Source: CAVZTA01 sp963778025 (lineage in GTDB: Bacteria > Chloroflexota > Limnocylindria > Limnocylindrales > CSP1-4). From it: 64,000 nucleotides of DNA. Both the position numbers and the translations under genes were made by a program. This document shows positions 44,833-54,838 of the stretch, one piece after another. Within the stretch, counting starts at the first letter, position 1. Every line of letters begins with the position of its first letter. Location: positions 385,063-449,062 of the forward strand of contig CAVZTA010000009.1 in the NCBI GenBank assembly GCA_963778025.1. Reading direction: 5' to 3'. The notes under the pieces are model-generated. The model did no database searches and was not told the origin of the DNA. It saw only the letters and a list, made by a program, of their open reading frames with translations.

Positions 44833-45651
44833 TCAGCCGACCTGCGCGAGACGGACCATGAGCCGGTACTCGCTGTGCCGGCCGAGGCACGTCTGGAGCG
44901 TCATCGACGGGGTGCTGAGCGACGCCCAGGCCCAGGCGGCGTCGGGCGTCGGTTCGACGACCCTCCACCAGCGAACCGCGTAGGTGCGGACCTTGCCGCC
45001 CGAGTCGGCGTAGTAGACCTTCAGGCCGCGGCGCAGCCGTCCGTCGTAGTAGGCGGCGTTGAGCGAGCCGAAGACGTTCGCGGCGTGGCCCATCAGGTAG
45101 ACGTTGTTGCGGCCCGCGCAGCCCCAGCGATACACGACGTTGCCGGGCTTGCGCGAGCGCGAGCACGAGAACGCGTAGACCCGCTTGTCGATGCCCAGCG
45201 CCGGGCTCCACACGTGGTTGCGGCCGATCATCTGGCCCCGACGTGCTGACCCCGACGAGCGCGCCGCCACCTTGTGCTTCGCGGCCTTGCCTGTCGCGGG
45301 CTTCGCGGGCTTGGGCTGGATGACCCGCGCCCGGACCGCTGGCCTGGGCGCGGCCACGGTGCGCCGGACCGCGTCGGCCCGGACCCGGCCCCGGATCGTG
45401 GTCGCTGCCGGCGCGAGCGCGTCTGTCGGGAGGCGGACGTCATGGACCGGTGGTCGGAGCGCGGTCGCAGCGGGTGGGATGGCCCGCGGCGCGACGTGTG
45501 GCGCCGTGGTGACCGCCGCTGCGGCGGCGAGCTGGATGCGCGCATCGGTGATCTCGGCCGCCCGCACGGCGACCGTCGTGACGGACTCGACGGCGAGCAG
45601 CAGGGCGAGCGCGGTGAGCAGCGCGGGGCGGCGGCGACGGGTCGGGGACAT
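44833..45651 (-). CDS. sortase family transpeptidase
   Basis: 272 residues from ATG 45651; a GTG at 45675 is possible. Signal anchor RRRRPALLTALALLLAVESVTTVAV, a Pro/Ala-rich stalk of about 90 residues, then the sortase barrel: IGRNHVWSPALGIDKRVYAF, NNVYLMGHAANVFGSLN with the catalytic His, MTLQTCLGRHSEYRLMVRL with the catalytic Cys and, nine residues on, the Arg. Sortases join surface proteins to each other or to the envelope. No LPxTG-type substrate is recognisable in the window, so its partner is not known. Confidence 0.8.
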   Translation of the reverse strand: MSPTRRRRPALLTALALLLAVESVTTVAVRAAEITDARIQLAAAAAVTTAPHVAPRAIPPAATALRPPVHDVRLPTDALAPAATTIRGRVRADAVRRTVAAPRPAVRARVIQPKPAKPATGKAAKHKVAARSSGSARRGQMIGRNHVWSPALGIDKRVYAFSCSRSRKPGNVVYRWGCAGRNNVYLMGHAANVFGSLNAAYYDGRLRRGLKVYYADSGGKVRTYAVRWWRVVEPTPDAAWAWASLSTPSMTLQTCLGRHSEYRLMVRLAQVG

Positions 45652-45786
45652 GGCCCGAGCATCCCCGCGCGCCACGCCCGCGGCGACCGCTCGGTCGTCC
45701 CGGGGCGGTATGGGAAGGAGGGACCGCGAGCGGTGCGGTGTGCGACGAAGGGGTGCGGCGAGGTGCGGTCGGTGCCCGTCCGGGGA

Positions 45787-46242
45787 TCAGCCGCCGGTGC
45801 CGGCTCCCTGCTCGAGCGCCCGCCGCAGCGCCGCCTCGAAGTCGGCGCCCCACGGTCCCTGGCTCGCCACGATGTACGGCGACTGCTCGACCTGCTCGAA
45901 GGTCTGCGGGTCGGTCACGAACGACGCCGCGCAGCCCGGGATCGCATCCCGATGGCGCTCCCATGCCGCCTTGTTGCGGAACACGTAGAGATGGATGCGG
46001 ACGGGCGTCGCCTGGTCGAGGCCGCGCGCGTCGAACGCGATCGCCGTCGGCACCAGATCCGGGTCGGTGCAGCCGGCATCGCCCGACACCACGTCGGTGA
46101 CGACGATGCCCTGGGGGTCGAGCAGCGATGCGAGACCGCCGAAGTCCGTCGGGGTGGCCGCCGGCGGCGACGTGGAGACGAGCCCGCAGCCGGCGAGCAC
46201 CACGCCGAGCACGACCCCGGCGAGCGCTCGGAGCGAAGTCAT
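45787..46242 (-). CDS. small lipoprotein
   Basis: 151 residues. Signal peptide MTSLRALAGVVLGVVLAGCG with lipobox LAGC, lipidated at Cys19. The mature part (ASLLDPQGIVVTDVVSGDAGC, IHLYVFRNKAAWERHRDAI, GADFEAALRRALEQG) has three further cysteines and no named domain. Outer membrane-face location expected. Function unknown. Confidence 0.75.
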   Translation of the reverse strand: MTSLRALAGVVLGVVLAGCGLVSTSPPAATPTDFGGLASLLDPQGIVVTDVVSGDAGCTDPDLVPTAIAFDARGLDQATPVRIHLYVFRNKAAWERHRDAIPGCAASFVTDPQTFEQVEQSPYIVASQGPWGADFEAALRRALEQGAGTGG

Positions 46243-46259
46243 CGCCTCGAGGCTAGCAC

Positions 46260-46448
46260 TCAGTCCCTGCGTGAGCGGTCCACGACCCTTGCCCCCCGGT
46301 CTGCGCGCGTCTCCGGCGACGCGCGATGGACCCGCACCGAGAGACCACGGGCCGCCCGGATACGTGAGACCAGGCCGGCCGTCACGACCCGGTCCGTGGC
46401 GAGGCGCTCTCGGAGCCTGCGACCGGTGATCACCTTGTTCGCGTCCAT
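46260..46448 (-). CDS. possible 62-residue basic protein
   Basis: Open frame from ATG 46448 starting MDANKVITGRRLRERLATDR, rich in Arg, four bases past the stop of the Tat-exported protein. No ribosome site and no known domain. May be chance. Confidence 0.25.
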   Translation of the reverse strand: MDANKVITGRRLRERLATDRVVTAGLVSRIRAARGLSVRVHRASPETRADRGARVVDRSRRD

Positions 46449-46452
46449 CGTG

Positions 46453-47286
46453 TCAGCCGAGGACCAGCCAGGCGACGTTCGTCGCCGTCGCCACGGCGGC
46501 ATTGAGGTAGATCGCGATCCTCCCCGCGGACGGCACGGCGGCGCGCACCCATCGACCGCCCCCGCCGCCCCCGTTGAGCACGGCGAACACGATGTTGCCG
46601 GGCGTGACGCCGCCGACCTTCACCGTCACGGACGACCGGCCCGCGGCGATCGTCGCCCGCCCGCTCCGATTCGGGAAGCGCACCCGTCCGTGCGCCTCGA
46701 GTCCCACCTCGGCGTTCGCGCTCACGGTGCCCAGCAGCGCCACCGGATAGTCCGGCGGGCCGGGCGGCTCCTCCGGGCCGACGTGACCCTGGACCGCGGT
46801 CCCGCCATCGGCGACCGCCTGGAACGCATCCTGCCCGAAGGCGAACATGCCGAGTGCGCCGGTCCCCAGGACGCCGATCCCGCCCAGCGACTCGCCCCAC
46901 ACCCCGCCCGAGATGTCGGTCTGGTCGGCGAAGCCGTAGACGCCTGCGTCGACGCCGAAGACATCGGGCGCGGCGTCCGCCCAGCCGGATCCGTCGATGT
47001 CGCCCGACAACCCGGCCACGCCGGAGCGAAGGGTCGTGTCCGTGGTCCCGACCACGCCCGGCCCGTCGCCCTTGCCGTGCCCCTCGAATGCGCCGGTGTC
47101 GGCCGTCGTCTGGGTGATCGACGTGACCGCGGTCGTCGCGTTGTCGGTGTCCTTCGCGACGTCATCCGGATCGGCGGCCGCGACGCTCAGGGGCACGGCA
47201 GCCGACGCGGCGAGAAGGGCGCCCGTCCCGCCCAGCGCGGCGGCGAGGATGGCACGACGGGATCGTGGCTCGAGCTGGTCCGACAC
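46453..47286 (-). CDS. Tat-exported surface protein with Gly-rich repeats
   Basis: 277 residues. N-terminal Tat signal: SRRAILAAALGGTGALLAASAAVPLSVAAA, with the twin arginines. The mature region carries loose repeats of the form GVYGFADQTDISGGVWGES, GIGVLGTG and AVQGHVG, a pattern found in fibre-like surface proteins, and a C-terminal beta-rich domain with a six-glycine loop (LNGGGGGGRWVRAAVPSAGRI). The Tat route means it folds before export. Function unknown; possibly an envelope coat protein. Confidence 0.75.
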   Translation of the reverse strand: MSDQLEPRSRRAILAAALGGTGALLAASAAVPLSVAAADPDDVAKDTDNATTAVTSITQTTADTGAFEGHGKGDGPGVVGTTDTTLRSGVAGLSGDIDGSGWADAAPDVFGVDAGVYGFADQTDISGGVWGESLGGIGVLGTGALGMFAFGQDAFQAVADGGTAVQGHVGPEEPPGPPDYPVALLGTVSANAEVGLEAHGRVRFPNRSGRATIAAGRSSVTVKVGGVTPGNIVFAVLNGGGGGGRWVRAAVPSAGRIAIYLNAAVATATNVAWLVLG

Positions 47287-47445
47287 GCGGGACCCTCCAT
47301 GGGCGACCTTGCGCGCCGTGACGGCGGCCCGGGGTTGCGCCGCGATGGTGCCAGAACGCGCTGCCGGCGCGCGGTCGGCGGACGCTGAGCAGCGCGGGCG
47401 GCATGTCAGCGGGACGAGGTCGGTCGACTCGTCGCGGTCGCGTCG

Positions 47446-50400
47446 TCAGCCGCGGGCGCGCTTCTTGGCCTCGCGCAGACGGGCGATCGTGTCTCCGTCG
47501 GTCGGTGTGGTCGCGGGGGCTCCGGGCGCCGTCGGTGGCGGTGTCGGCGTCGCTGGCGCAGGCGCTGGAGCCGCCGGTGGCGATACCGACGGTGGTCCGG
47601 GGTTCGTGGCCGGCGATACGGCTGCGGGCGGTGCGGCCGCCGGAGCCGGCGTCGGAGCAGGCGGCGAAGCGGGCACGGGACGCGCGGCAGGTGCGGGAGC
47701 TGAGGCCGACGCGACTGCACCGGGCGCCGCCGCCGTGGTGCCTGCCTGCGGAGCGTCGGCGGTCGCCGTCCCGCCGCGCAGGATCGCCGAACGCGCCGCG
47801 GACGAGCCGGCCCGCTCGCGCGCCACCATGAGGTCGGCGACGACGTCCGGCCGCGCCGCGACGCGTCGCCCGCGCGCCGTCTCGCTCATCCAGCGACGCG
47901 CATCGGCGAGCTCCCGGCGGCCCATCGACACGCGCCGCAGCGCGATGTCCAGCGGCCAGAGCAGGAACGCCAGGACCAGCAGCCACGGCCACAGCTCCGT
48001 GTAGCTGCTCGTCGTGGCCAGGTCGTGCGTCCAGACCAGCGCCGGGCTCTCGACCGCCTTGCCGTGCGTCGCGTTGCGGATCGCCGCCAGCAGCGGCTCG
48101 TTCGACCCGAGCAGGCGGTACTCGGCGGCCGTCGGCGCCACCAGCCCGATGGTGCGGCCGAGCGGCGACGTGCCGGGCTTCGTCTGGGTCACCCGCACCG
48201 CGTACGCACCCGAGGGCAGCTCGCCCAGCTGCGTCTCGTACACGCCCGGCGCGATCTGGGGCAGCGTCACGTCGGCCGGCTCGAAGTCCGGGCCCACGAC
48301 GGTCGCGTGCGTCACGTAGAAGTCGCGCGGCGAGCCGTCCTCGCTGACGCTCTCGACCCGCAGGTACGTCCGACCGCCGCGCGTCTCGAACGTCGTCTCG
48401 ATGCCCCCGGTCTCCTCGCCCGGGAACGTCCAGCCCACCATCTGGCTGAAGAACTTCGTGAAGCTCGGCCAGGGCAGCCAGTCCTTCGCCCACTTGCCGG
48501 TCGTGTCGGACGTCCACGCCACCGAGCGTCCCAGGCCGTACTGCCATTGCGCGAGGAGCGGGTCGTCGCGAGCCGTCACGAACACCGTCTGCGCGGCGGG
48601 CTTGGCCGTCGTCCCGTTGTAGCCCAGCAGCTCCGGGTAGCCGCCCTCGATGCCCCGGAGGATCGGCGAGTTCGAGGTCAGGATCGGGAAGAACGACTCC
48701 TCCACGATCTGCTGGCCCGCGACCTGCTGGGTCTCCTTGAGGAAGATGTCGGGGATCGACTGCGGGTTCGCGGCGTCGTAGAAGCGGCCGCCGCCCTGCT
48801 TGGCGAGGTCTTCGAGGAACGGGTTCGAGCCGCCGCCGGCGCCGACCGTCGAGAGCGTGATCCCGGCGGCCTTCATCTGCTTGAGGATGTCGCCGTACTG
48901 GCCCGAGCTGGACCACCCATCCGTGAGCAGGATGATGTGGCGCCGCGTCGCCTTGGCGTCCTTGAGCGACTGGACCGCCTGGTCGAGGCCCGCGAAGATG
49001 TTCGTCTGGCCGTTCGGCGTGATGCCGGCGATCGCGCTCTGCAGGTCGGCCAGGCCGCCGAGCGGCGACGTCTTCACGACCCAGTGCGCGGCATCGTCGA
49101 AGGCGACGACGCCCAGCTCGTCGCGCGACGTGAGGGCCGCTGCGGCGCGCATGATCGCTTCCTTGCCGATGTCGACCTTCTTGACCCCGCCGATGCCGCT
49201 GCCACCGCCGCCCCCCATGTTGAAGCTGTTGCAGTGGCAGGCATCCATCGACCCGGACTTGTCGATGACCACGACCAGCGCCACGTCGGGCTGCTTCTCG
49301 CGGTCCTTGACGCCCATGTCGACGGGCAGCGTCTCCTCGATCGGCGTCTTCGTGTAGCCCCCGGCACCGAAGCTCCGCTCCCCGCCGACCATCACCAGCC
49401 CGCGTCCGAGATCGCGCACGTACACCTGCAGCGCCGCCATCGCGCGATCCGTGAGGCGCAGCCGCGGGACGTCGGCGAGGACGATCGAGTCGTAGTCGGC
49501 GAGGCCGGCGAGATCGTCGGGGAGCGCCTCGGGGATGACGGTGTCGACCGCCTGCTTCTCCGTCTGGAGCGCCCGGACGAGATCGGCCGCGACCTTGTCG
49601 TCGCCGATGACGACGAGCACCTTCGGCTCGCCCTTGACGATCGTGTTCGCGTCCGCCCGGTCGTTCTGGTTGAACGTGTCGCGGGCCGCCTCGACGAGGA
49701 CCCGGAAGGTGTGGAAGCCGGCGTCCTTGGGCGTGAACCGGAACCGGACCTGGTTGAGACCCTCCTTCAGGTCGAACGCCTGGCTCGCGACCTGTGTCCC
49801 GTCGACGAACAGCCGGATGGTCGACGGCTGGGCGACGGTCGACCGGACCTCCGCGGTCGCCTCGATCTCCTCGCCCAGGCGCGCCGTCGACGGGGCGATG
49901 AGCCGCTCCACGAGGACCTCGTCGCGCCCGTCGAGCCCCACGAGGTGCGTCTCGACCTGGATGCCGCGCGACCCGGCGAGCGCCGCTTCGGTCTGTCCGG
50001 CACCGGTCGTGTCGTTGCCGTCGGTGATGAGCACGATCCGTTTCTGGGCGTCATCGGGGAAGAGCGCGCCGGCGAGGCGGAGCGCGGCGCCGATATCGGT
50101 CGCATCCTGGATGGGGGTCGACGCGATCCGGTCGACCTCCTGGACATCCGACGGCAGGCGCTCCACGAGCGAGTCACGTCCGAACGCGACGATGCCCGCG
50201 ACGTCGCCGTCCGGCATCTCCTCGACCGACTGGCGGACGAACGCGAGCGCCTCCTCGCGCCCGGTCGTCCCGACCGAATCGGACAGGTCGACCACGAACA
50301 CGACCGACAGCCGGTCGACGGCCAGCACGAGCTGGAAGCCGGCCAGCGCCCCGATGAGGCACGCCAGCAGCAGCGCGCGGACGAGCAACGCGACCCGTCG

Positions 50401-50508
50401 CCGCCCCGCGCCCATCCGCCGCCGCGAGAGCAGGTGCAGGATCACCACCCACGCGACGAGCAGGGGCAGCAGGACCAGGAGCAGCGGATGGTCGAAGGCG
50501 ACGCCCAT
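47446..50508 (-). CDS. large membrane-anchored double VWA protein
   Basis: 1020 residues. Two membrane helices near residues 8-25 and 42-60, then a first VWA-like domain (VVFVVDLSDSVGTTGREE, VLITDGNDTTG), an Ig-like stretch, a GATase-like domain (YDSIVLADVPRL...RGLVMVGGERSFGAGGY), then a second VWA domain with a full MIDAS, VVVIDKSGSMDACHC and LLTDGWSSSGQ. A third helix near residue 855 (LWPWLLVLAFLLWPLDIAL) precedes a long Pro/Ala tail. The architecture is that of large BatA/B-related proteins. Last gene of the envelope operon, one base after its neighbour. Confidence 0.85.
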   Translation of the reverse strand: MGVAFDHPLLLVLLPLLVAWVVILHLLSRRRMGAGRRRVALLVRALLLACLIGALAGFQLVLAVDRLSVVFVVDLSDSVGTTGREEALAFVRQSVEEMPDGDVAGIVAFGRDSLVERLPSDVQEVDRIASTPIQDATDIGAALRLAGALFPDDAQKRIVLITDGNDTTGAGQTEAALAGSRGIQVETHLVGLDGRDEVLVERLIAPSTARLGEEIEATAEVRSTVAQPSTIRLFVDGTQVASQAFDLKEGLNQVRFRFTPKDAGFHTFRVLVEAARDTFNQNDRADANTIVKGEPKVLVVIGDDKVAADLVRALQTEKQAVDTVIPEALPDDLAGLADYDSIVLADVPRLRLTDRAMAALQVYVRDLGRGLVMVGGERSFGAGGYTKTPIEETLPVDMGVKDREKQPDVALVVVIDKSGSMDACHCNSFNMGGGGGSGIGGVKKVDIGKEAIMRAAAALTSRDELGVVAFDDAAHWVVKTSPLGGLADLQSAIAGITPNGQTNIFAGLDQAVQSLKDAKATRRHIILLTDGWSSSGQYGDILKQMKAAGITLSTVGAGGGSNPFLEDLAKQGGGRFYDAANPQSIPDIFLKETQQVAGQQIVEESFFPILTSNSPILRGIEGGYPELLGYNGTTAKPAAQTVFVTARDDPLLAQWQYGLGRSVAWTSDTTGKWAKDWLPWPSFTKFFSQMVGWTFPGEETGGIETTFETRGGRTYLRVESVSEDGSPRDFYVTHATVVGPDFEPADVTLPQIAPGVYETQLGELPSGAYAVRVTQTKPGTSPLGRTIGLVAPTAAEYRLLGSNEPLLAAIRNATHGKAVESPALVWTHDLATTSSYTELWPWLLVLAFLLWPLDIALRRVSMGRRELADARRWMSETARGRRVAARPDVVADLMVARERAGSSAARSAILRGGTATADAPQAGTTAAAPGAVASASAPAPAARPVPASPPAPTPAPAAAPPAAVSPATNPGPPSVSPPAAPAPAPATPTPPPTAPGAPATTPTDGDTIARLREAKKRARG

Positions 50509-52749
50509 CTAGCCGCCTCGTCCGGGCACGCTCGCGCCGCCCAGCCGCGCGGCGAGCGAACGACGGAGTCGAGCGAGCGTGTCGCGCTCGTAGACCGCCC
50601 ACTCGACGAACAGGAACACGAGGGCGGCGAGCACGAGCGGGACCCACAGCTCGTCGCGTGCCGCGGGCCGCGCCGCGGCGGCTCCCTGGCCGGGACCCTG
50701 GCCGCGTGGCGCGCCCAGGGCCTCGATCGCGGCGACGGAGCCGGGCGCGATGTTCGATTCGTCGACGTCGAACAGGTCGACGGCGAAGCGCTGCGGCTCG
50801 TCCGGGTCCGCGGGCGGCGACGTCGGGACGGCCGAGGGCGAGGCGCCACCGACGCCCCCGGACGCGGGCGCGGACGCGGACGCGGACGGCGCGACGGTCG
50901 GCGATCCGCTCGGGTCGGCGCTGCCCGACGCACCGGGAGCCAGGATGGGCGTGACCGTGTAGACGCCCAGCAGCTCGGTGCGGCTGAAGACGATGCTGCG
51001 CGTGTCGGGGTCGGTGGCGATGAGCTCATCGACCGTCCCGTCAGGGCGCTCGACGCGGATCCCGGTGGCGCCATCGGGGATGGGCAGGGTCACCGGCGAG
51101 CCCGGGACGATCGAGTCGAGGGGCGTCGAGGAGCCGCCCAGCAGCTCGCCGGTGAGGTTCGCCATGAGGATCGGGAACGCGACCTGGAGCGGCAGGTCGG
51201 AGCGTCGCGGCTCGAACGCCAGGACGGCCGCCGGGATCCCCGAGCGCGTCCCCGTGTACAGCAGCGGCGCGCCACCCGGCCCCGGGATGATCGCCCGCGC
51301 CCACGACGGGAGCGTCAGCTTCTGCGCCGACGCGATGTGGAGCGTCGAGAGGTCGACGTAGCGGAGGATGGGCTCGTCGGGCTCGAGGACACCGATCCCC
51401 GGGCCATCGATGGTGCCGCTGACATCGGCGAGGTCGGAATCCTTCGGCGGCGCGATGAGCAGCGTGGGCTTCGCCGGGAGCTGCGCCGGCACGTTGCCCT
51501 CGAAGATGATCAGGTCGAACAGCTCGGGCTTCGTGCCCGGGCCGTACTTGTCGGGGGTGACGCCGTACAGCTCGCTGTCGGGCAGGTACGACAGCGCGGT
51601 CTCGAGGTACGGATCGCCGTCGCCGACGAGGAGGACCCGGCGCAGCCGGTCGGGCGGCACGATCGCCCAGGCACGGTCGTCGACCGCGAGGTCGTCACCC
51701 GCGATGCTGGCATCCGGGTCGGGGTCGCCGCCGGCGGTCGTCAGGCGGACCTCGACGACCCGGACGCTCGTCGGCAGGTCGTCGATCACGACGTCGGTCC
51801 GCGCCTGGGGCTCGAGGTACTTGTCCTGCGACTCCAGGAGCTGCCCATCGCCGTAGAGCTCGATCCGCCGCTCGACCCGCTCGATGTCGAGATTCGCGAT
51901 CGACACGAACACGGAGCGCGACACGCCCGACGACGCGGTCCGCACGGCGAGCGCCGCGAGCGCCTGGTTCTCGCGATCGCGACCCACCTGGAGCACGCGG
52001 ACGGGCGCGTCGAGGATGCCCGCCAGGACCCCGCCGCCGGTGCCGCTGCTGGCCGCCGGCGACACGCTCGGTGCCGCCGAGGGCGACGCGCTGGCGCCCG
52101 GGACCGGTGTCCCGACCGGGCCGCCGCCCGTGGCCCCGCCCCCCGCGAAGACGAGCGGACGCGCGAGGGAGGCGTCGGTCGCCACGACGATCTCCGCATC
52201 GCCGCTCCGGGCGGCCAGGGCCGAGGCCAGTCGCAGCGCGTCGCCCAGGTCGCCGGCGGCGGTGGTCGGCTCGATGGACTCGATCGCCTGGCGCACCCGG
52301 CCGAGGTCGGCTGTGCCGTTCGCGACGACCTTGGCCGTCCGGCCCGCCGCGATCACGCTCACCTTGCCCCCGGACGGCAGGTCCTTGAGCGACTCGATCG
52401 CCGCCTGCTTCGCCGCCGTCAGACGGTCCGGCGCGACGTCGGTCGCCTGCATCGAGGCGGAGGTATCGATGACCAGGACGATGTCCTGCGCGAGGCCCGC
52501 CGGCCGCTCGATGAACGGGCGCGCGGCGAGGAACACGAGGAGCAGCACGAGCAGCAGCTGGATGAGCAGCAGGAGGCTCCGACGCAGCTTCTGCCAGGGT
52601 GCGTTCGCCTCGACGTCCGCGACGAGCTTCTGCCATAGCAGCGTCGACGGGACCGGTGCGCGGTCGCGCCGCAGCTTGAGCAGGTACATCGCGATGACGG
52701 CCGGGAAGAACACCAGGCCGAGCAGCGCGAGCGGTGAGATGAACGGCAT
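50509..52749 (-). CDS. BatA-like membrane protein with VWA domain
   Basis: 746 residues from ATG 52749 (MPFISPLALLGLVFFPAVIAMYLLKLRR), the start of the BatA N-terminal domain. It has TLLWQKLVADVEANAPWQKLRRSLLLLIQLLLVLLLVFLAARPF, the membrane hairpin typical of this family, then VWA motif VLVIDTSASMQATDV with MIDAS residues. A Ser/Pro/Ala-rich insert near residue 230 and another near 680 flank a beta-rich region. A final helix (LWVPLVLAALVFLFVEWAVY) closes the protein. Works with DUF58 and MoxR neighbours. The start is placed by homology to the family helix, not by a strong ribosome site. Confidence 0.85.
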   Translation of the reverse strand: MPFISPLALLGLVFFPAVIAMYLLKLRRDRAPVPSTLLWQKLVADVEANAPWQKLRRSLLLLIQLLLVLLLVFLAARPFIERPAGLAQDIVLVIDTSASMQATDVAPDRLTAAKQAAIESLKDLPSGGKVSVIAAGRTAKVVANGTADLGRVRQAIESIEPTTAAGDLGDALRLASALAARSGDAEIVVATDASLARPLVFAGGGATGGGPVGTPVPGASASPSAAPSVSPAASSGTGGGVLAGILDAPVRVLQVGRDRENQALAALAVRTASSGVSRSVFVSIANLDIERVERRIELYGDGQLLESQDKYLEPQARTDVVIDDLPTSVRVVEVRLTTAGGDPDPDASIAGDDLAVDDRAWAIVPPDRLRRVLLVGDGDPYLETALSYLPDSELYGVTPDKYGPGTKPELFDLIIFEGNVPAQLPAKPTLLIAPPKDSDLADVSGTIDGPGIGVLEPDEPILRYVDLSTLHIASAQKLTLPSWARAIIPGPGGAPLLYTGTRSGIPAAVLAFEPRRSDLPLQVAFPILMANLTGELLGGSSTPLDSIVPGSPVTLPIPDGATGIRVERPDGTVDELIATDPDTRSIVFSRTELLGVYTVTPILAPGASGSADPSGSPTVAPSASASAPASGGVGGASPSAVPTSPPADPDEPQRFAVDLFDVDESNIAPGSVAAIEALGAPRGQGPGQGAAAARPAARDELWVPLVLAALVFLFVEWAVYERDTLARLRRSLAARLGGASVPGRGG

Positions 52750-52766
52750 CGCTGGGATCGCCCTGC

Positions 52767-53726
52767 CTAGCCGACCACGCGCCGGCGGCGCAGCTCGGCG
52801 AACACGAGGTCGGCGAGCGGCAGGTCGGTGGACATGGGCACGTACGAGGCACGACGCTTGGCGCACAGGTCGGCGAACGACTCCTGCCACGCGGCGAGAC
52901 GCGCCTTGTACTGGTCGATCGTGGCGAGGTCCACGGTCACGTCGATGCCCTCGCCGCTTTCGCTGTCGACGAGCCGGAGGTCGCCCTCCAGCTGCGGGTC
53001 GAGCTCATCGGGCGAGAGCGTGTGCAGGACGATGAGCTCCGAGCCCGTGGCGGCGAGCTCGCGGATGACCCGGTCGGCCGCGGGGTCGAGCAGGTCCGAG
53101 ATGAGGACCACGACGCCGCGCCCGGAGAGCATCGCCGCGGCATGGCGAGCGGCGGCAGCGAGGTCCGTCGCGCCCTCGGCGGGATGGATCGCGGACAGGG
53201 TGGACAACAGCCGGAACACGCGACCGGAGCCGCGCAGCGCGACCTGCCGCCGGGCGGCCCGTCCGCTGAGCGACGCGACGACGATCCGGTCCTCCGACGC
53301 GAGGCCGATGTACCCGAGCGCCGCCGCGGCGCGCTTCGCGAACTGCAGCTTGTCGGGTCGGCCGTACGCCATCGACGGGCTGGCATCGAGCAGGAACGTG
53401 ATCGTCACGTCCTCCTCCTCGACGAACAGCTTGACGAAGAGCTTCTCGAGGCGGGCGTAGACGTTCCAGTCGAGCTGACGGAGGTCATCGCCGAGGGTGT
53501 AGTCGCGGAAGTCGGCGAACTCCACGGACTGGCCGCGCTTCACGCTCCGCCGCCCACCCTTGAGGCCGCCACGGACCGGCTGCTTCATCAGCACCTTCAG
53601 CCGGTCGAGCTGGCGCAGGAACCCCTCGTCGAACACGGTCGGGTCCAGCGGCTCCGGCAGGAACGCCGGCTTGCCGCCGCCGGGCGTCGCCGGGGCGTTC
53701 GAGGGTGGGGTCTGCGGCAGCGTCAT
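52767..53726 (-). CDS. DUF58 domain protein
   Basis: 319 residues. The DUF58 signature is clear: GLKGGRRSVKRGQSVEFADFRDYTLGDDLRQLDWNVYARLEKLFVKLF, with the D-D-R-x-I/L-D-W core, followed by a VWA-like fold (ITFLLDASPSMAYG, VVVLISDLLDP). DUF58 proteins occur beside MoxR ATPases and VWA membrane proteins and are thought to act with them in assembling or activating a partner. Its position between moxR-like and BatA-like genes matches that pattern. Confidence 0.92.
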   Translation of the reverse strand: MTLPQTPPSNAPATPGGGKPAFLPEPLDPTVFDEGFLRQLDRLKVLMKQPVRGGLKGGRRSVKRGQSVEFADFRDYTLGDDLRQLDWNVYARLEKLFVKLFVEEEDVTITFLLDASPSMAYGRPDKLQFAKRAAAALGYIGLASEDRIVVASLSGRAARRQVALRGSGRVFRLLSTLSAIHPAEGATDLAAAARHAAAMLSGRGVVVLISDLLDPAADRVIRELAATGSELIVLHTLSPDELDPQLEGDLRLVDSESGEGIDVTVDLATIDQYKARLAAWQESFADLCAKRRASYVPMSTDLPLADLVFAELRRRRVVG

Positions 53727-53765
53727 CGCGGGGTCGGGGCGGGCCGGTCCGTCGCGGGCTTTGCG

Positions 53766-54785
<1,020 letters not shown>

Positions 54786-54838
54786 GGATCCTCCGGGATC
54801 GAGGCTGGAGCGGGGGCCGTCGTGGCGCCCGCCGGAGG

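Noticed and set aside
48025..52638. A 1537-codon open frame on the plus strand
   Set aside because: It lies antisense to the two VWA genes, has Arg/Asp/Glu/Val-rich composition typical of a shadow frame in GC-rich DNA, and no domain.
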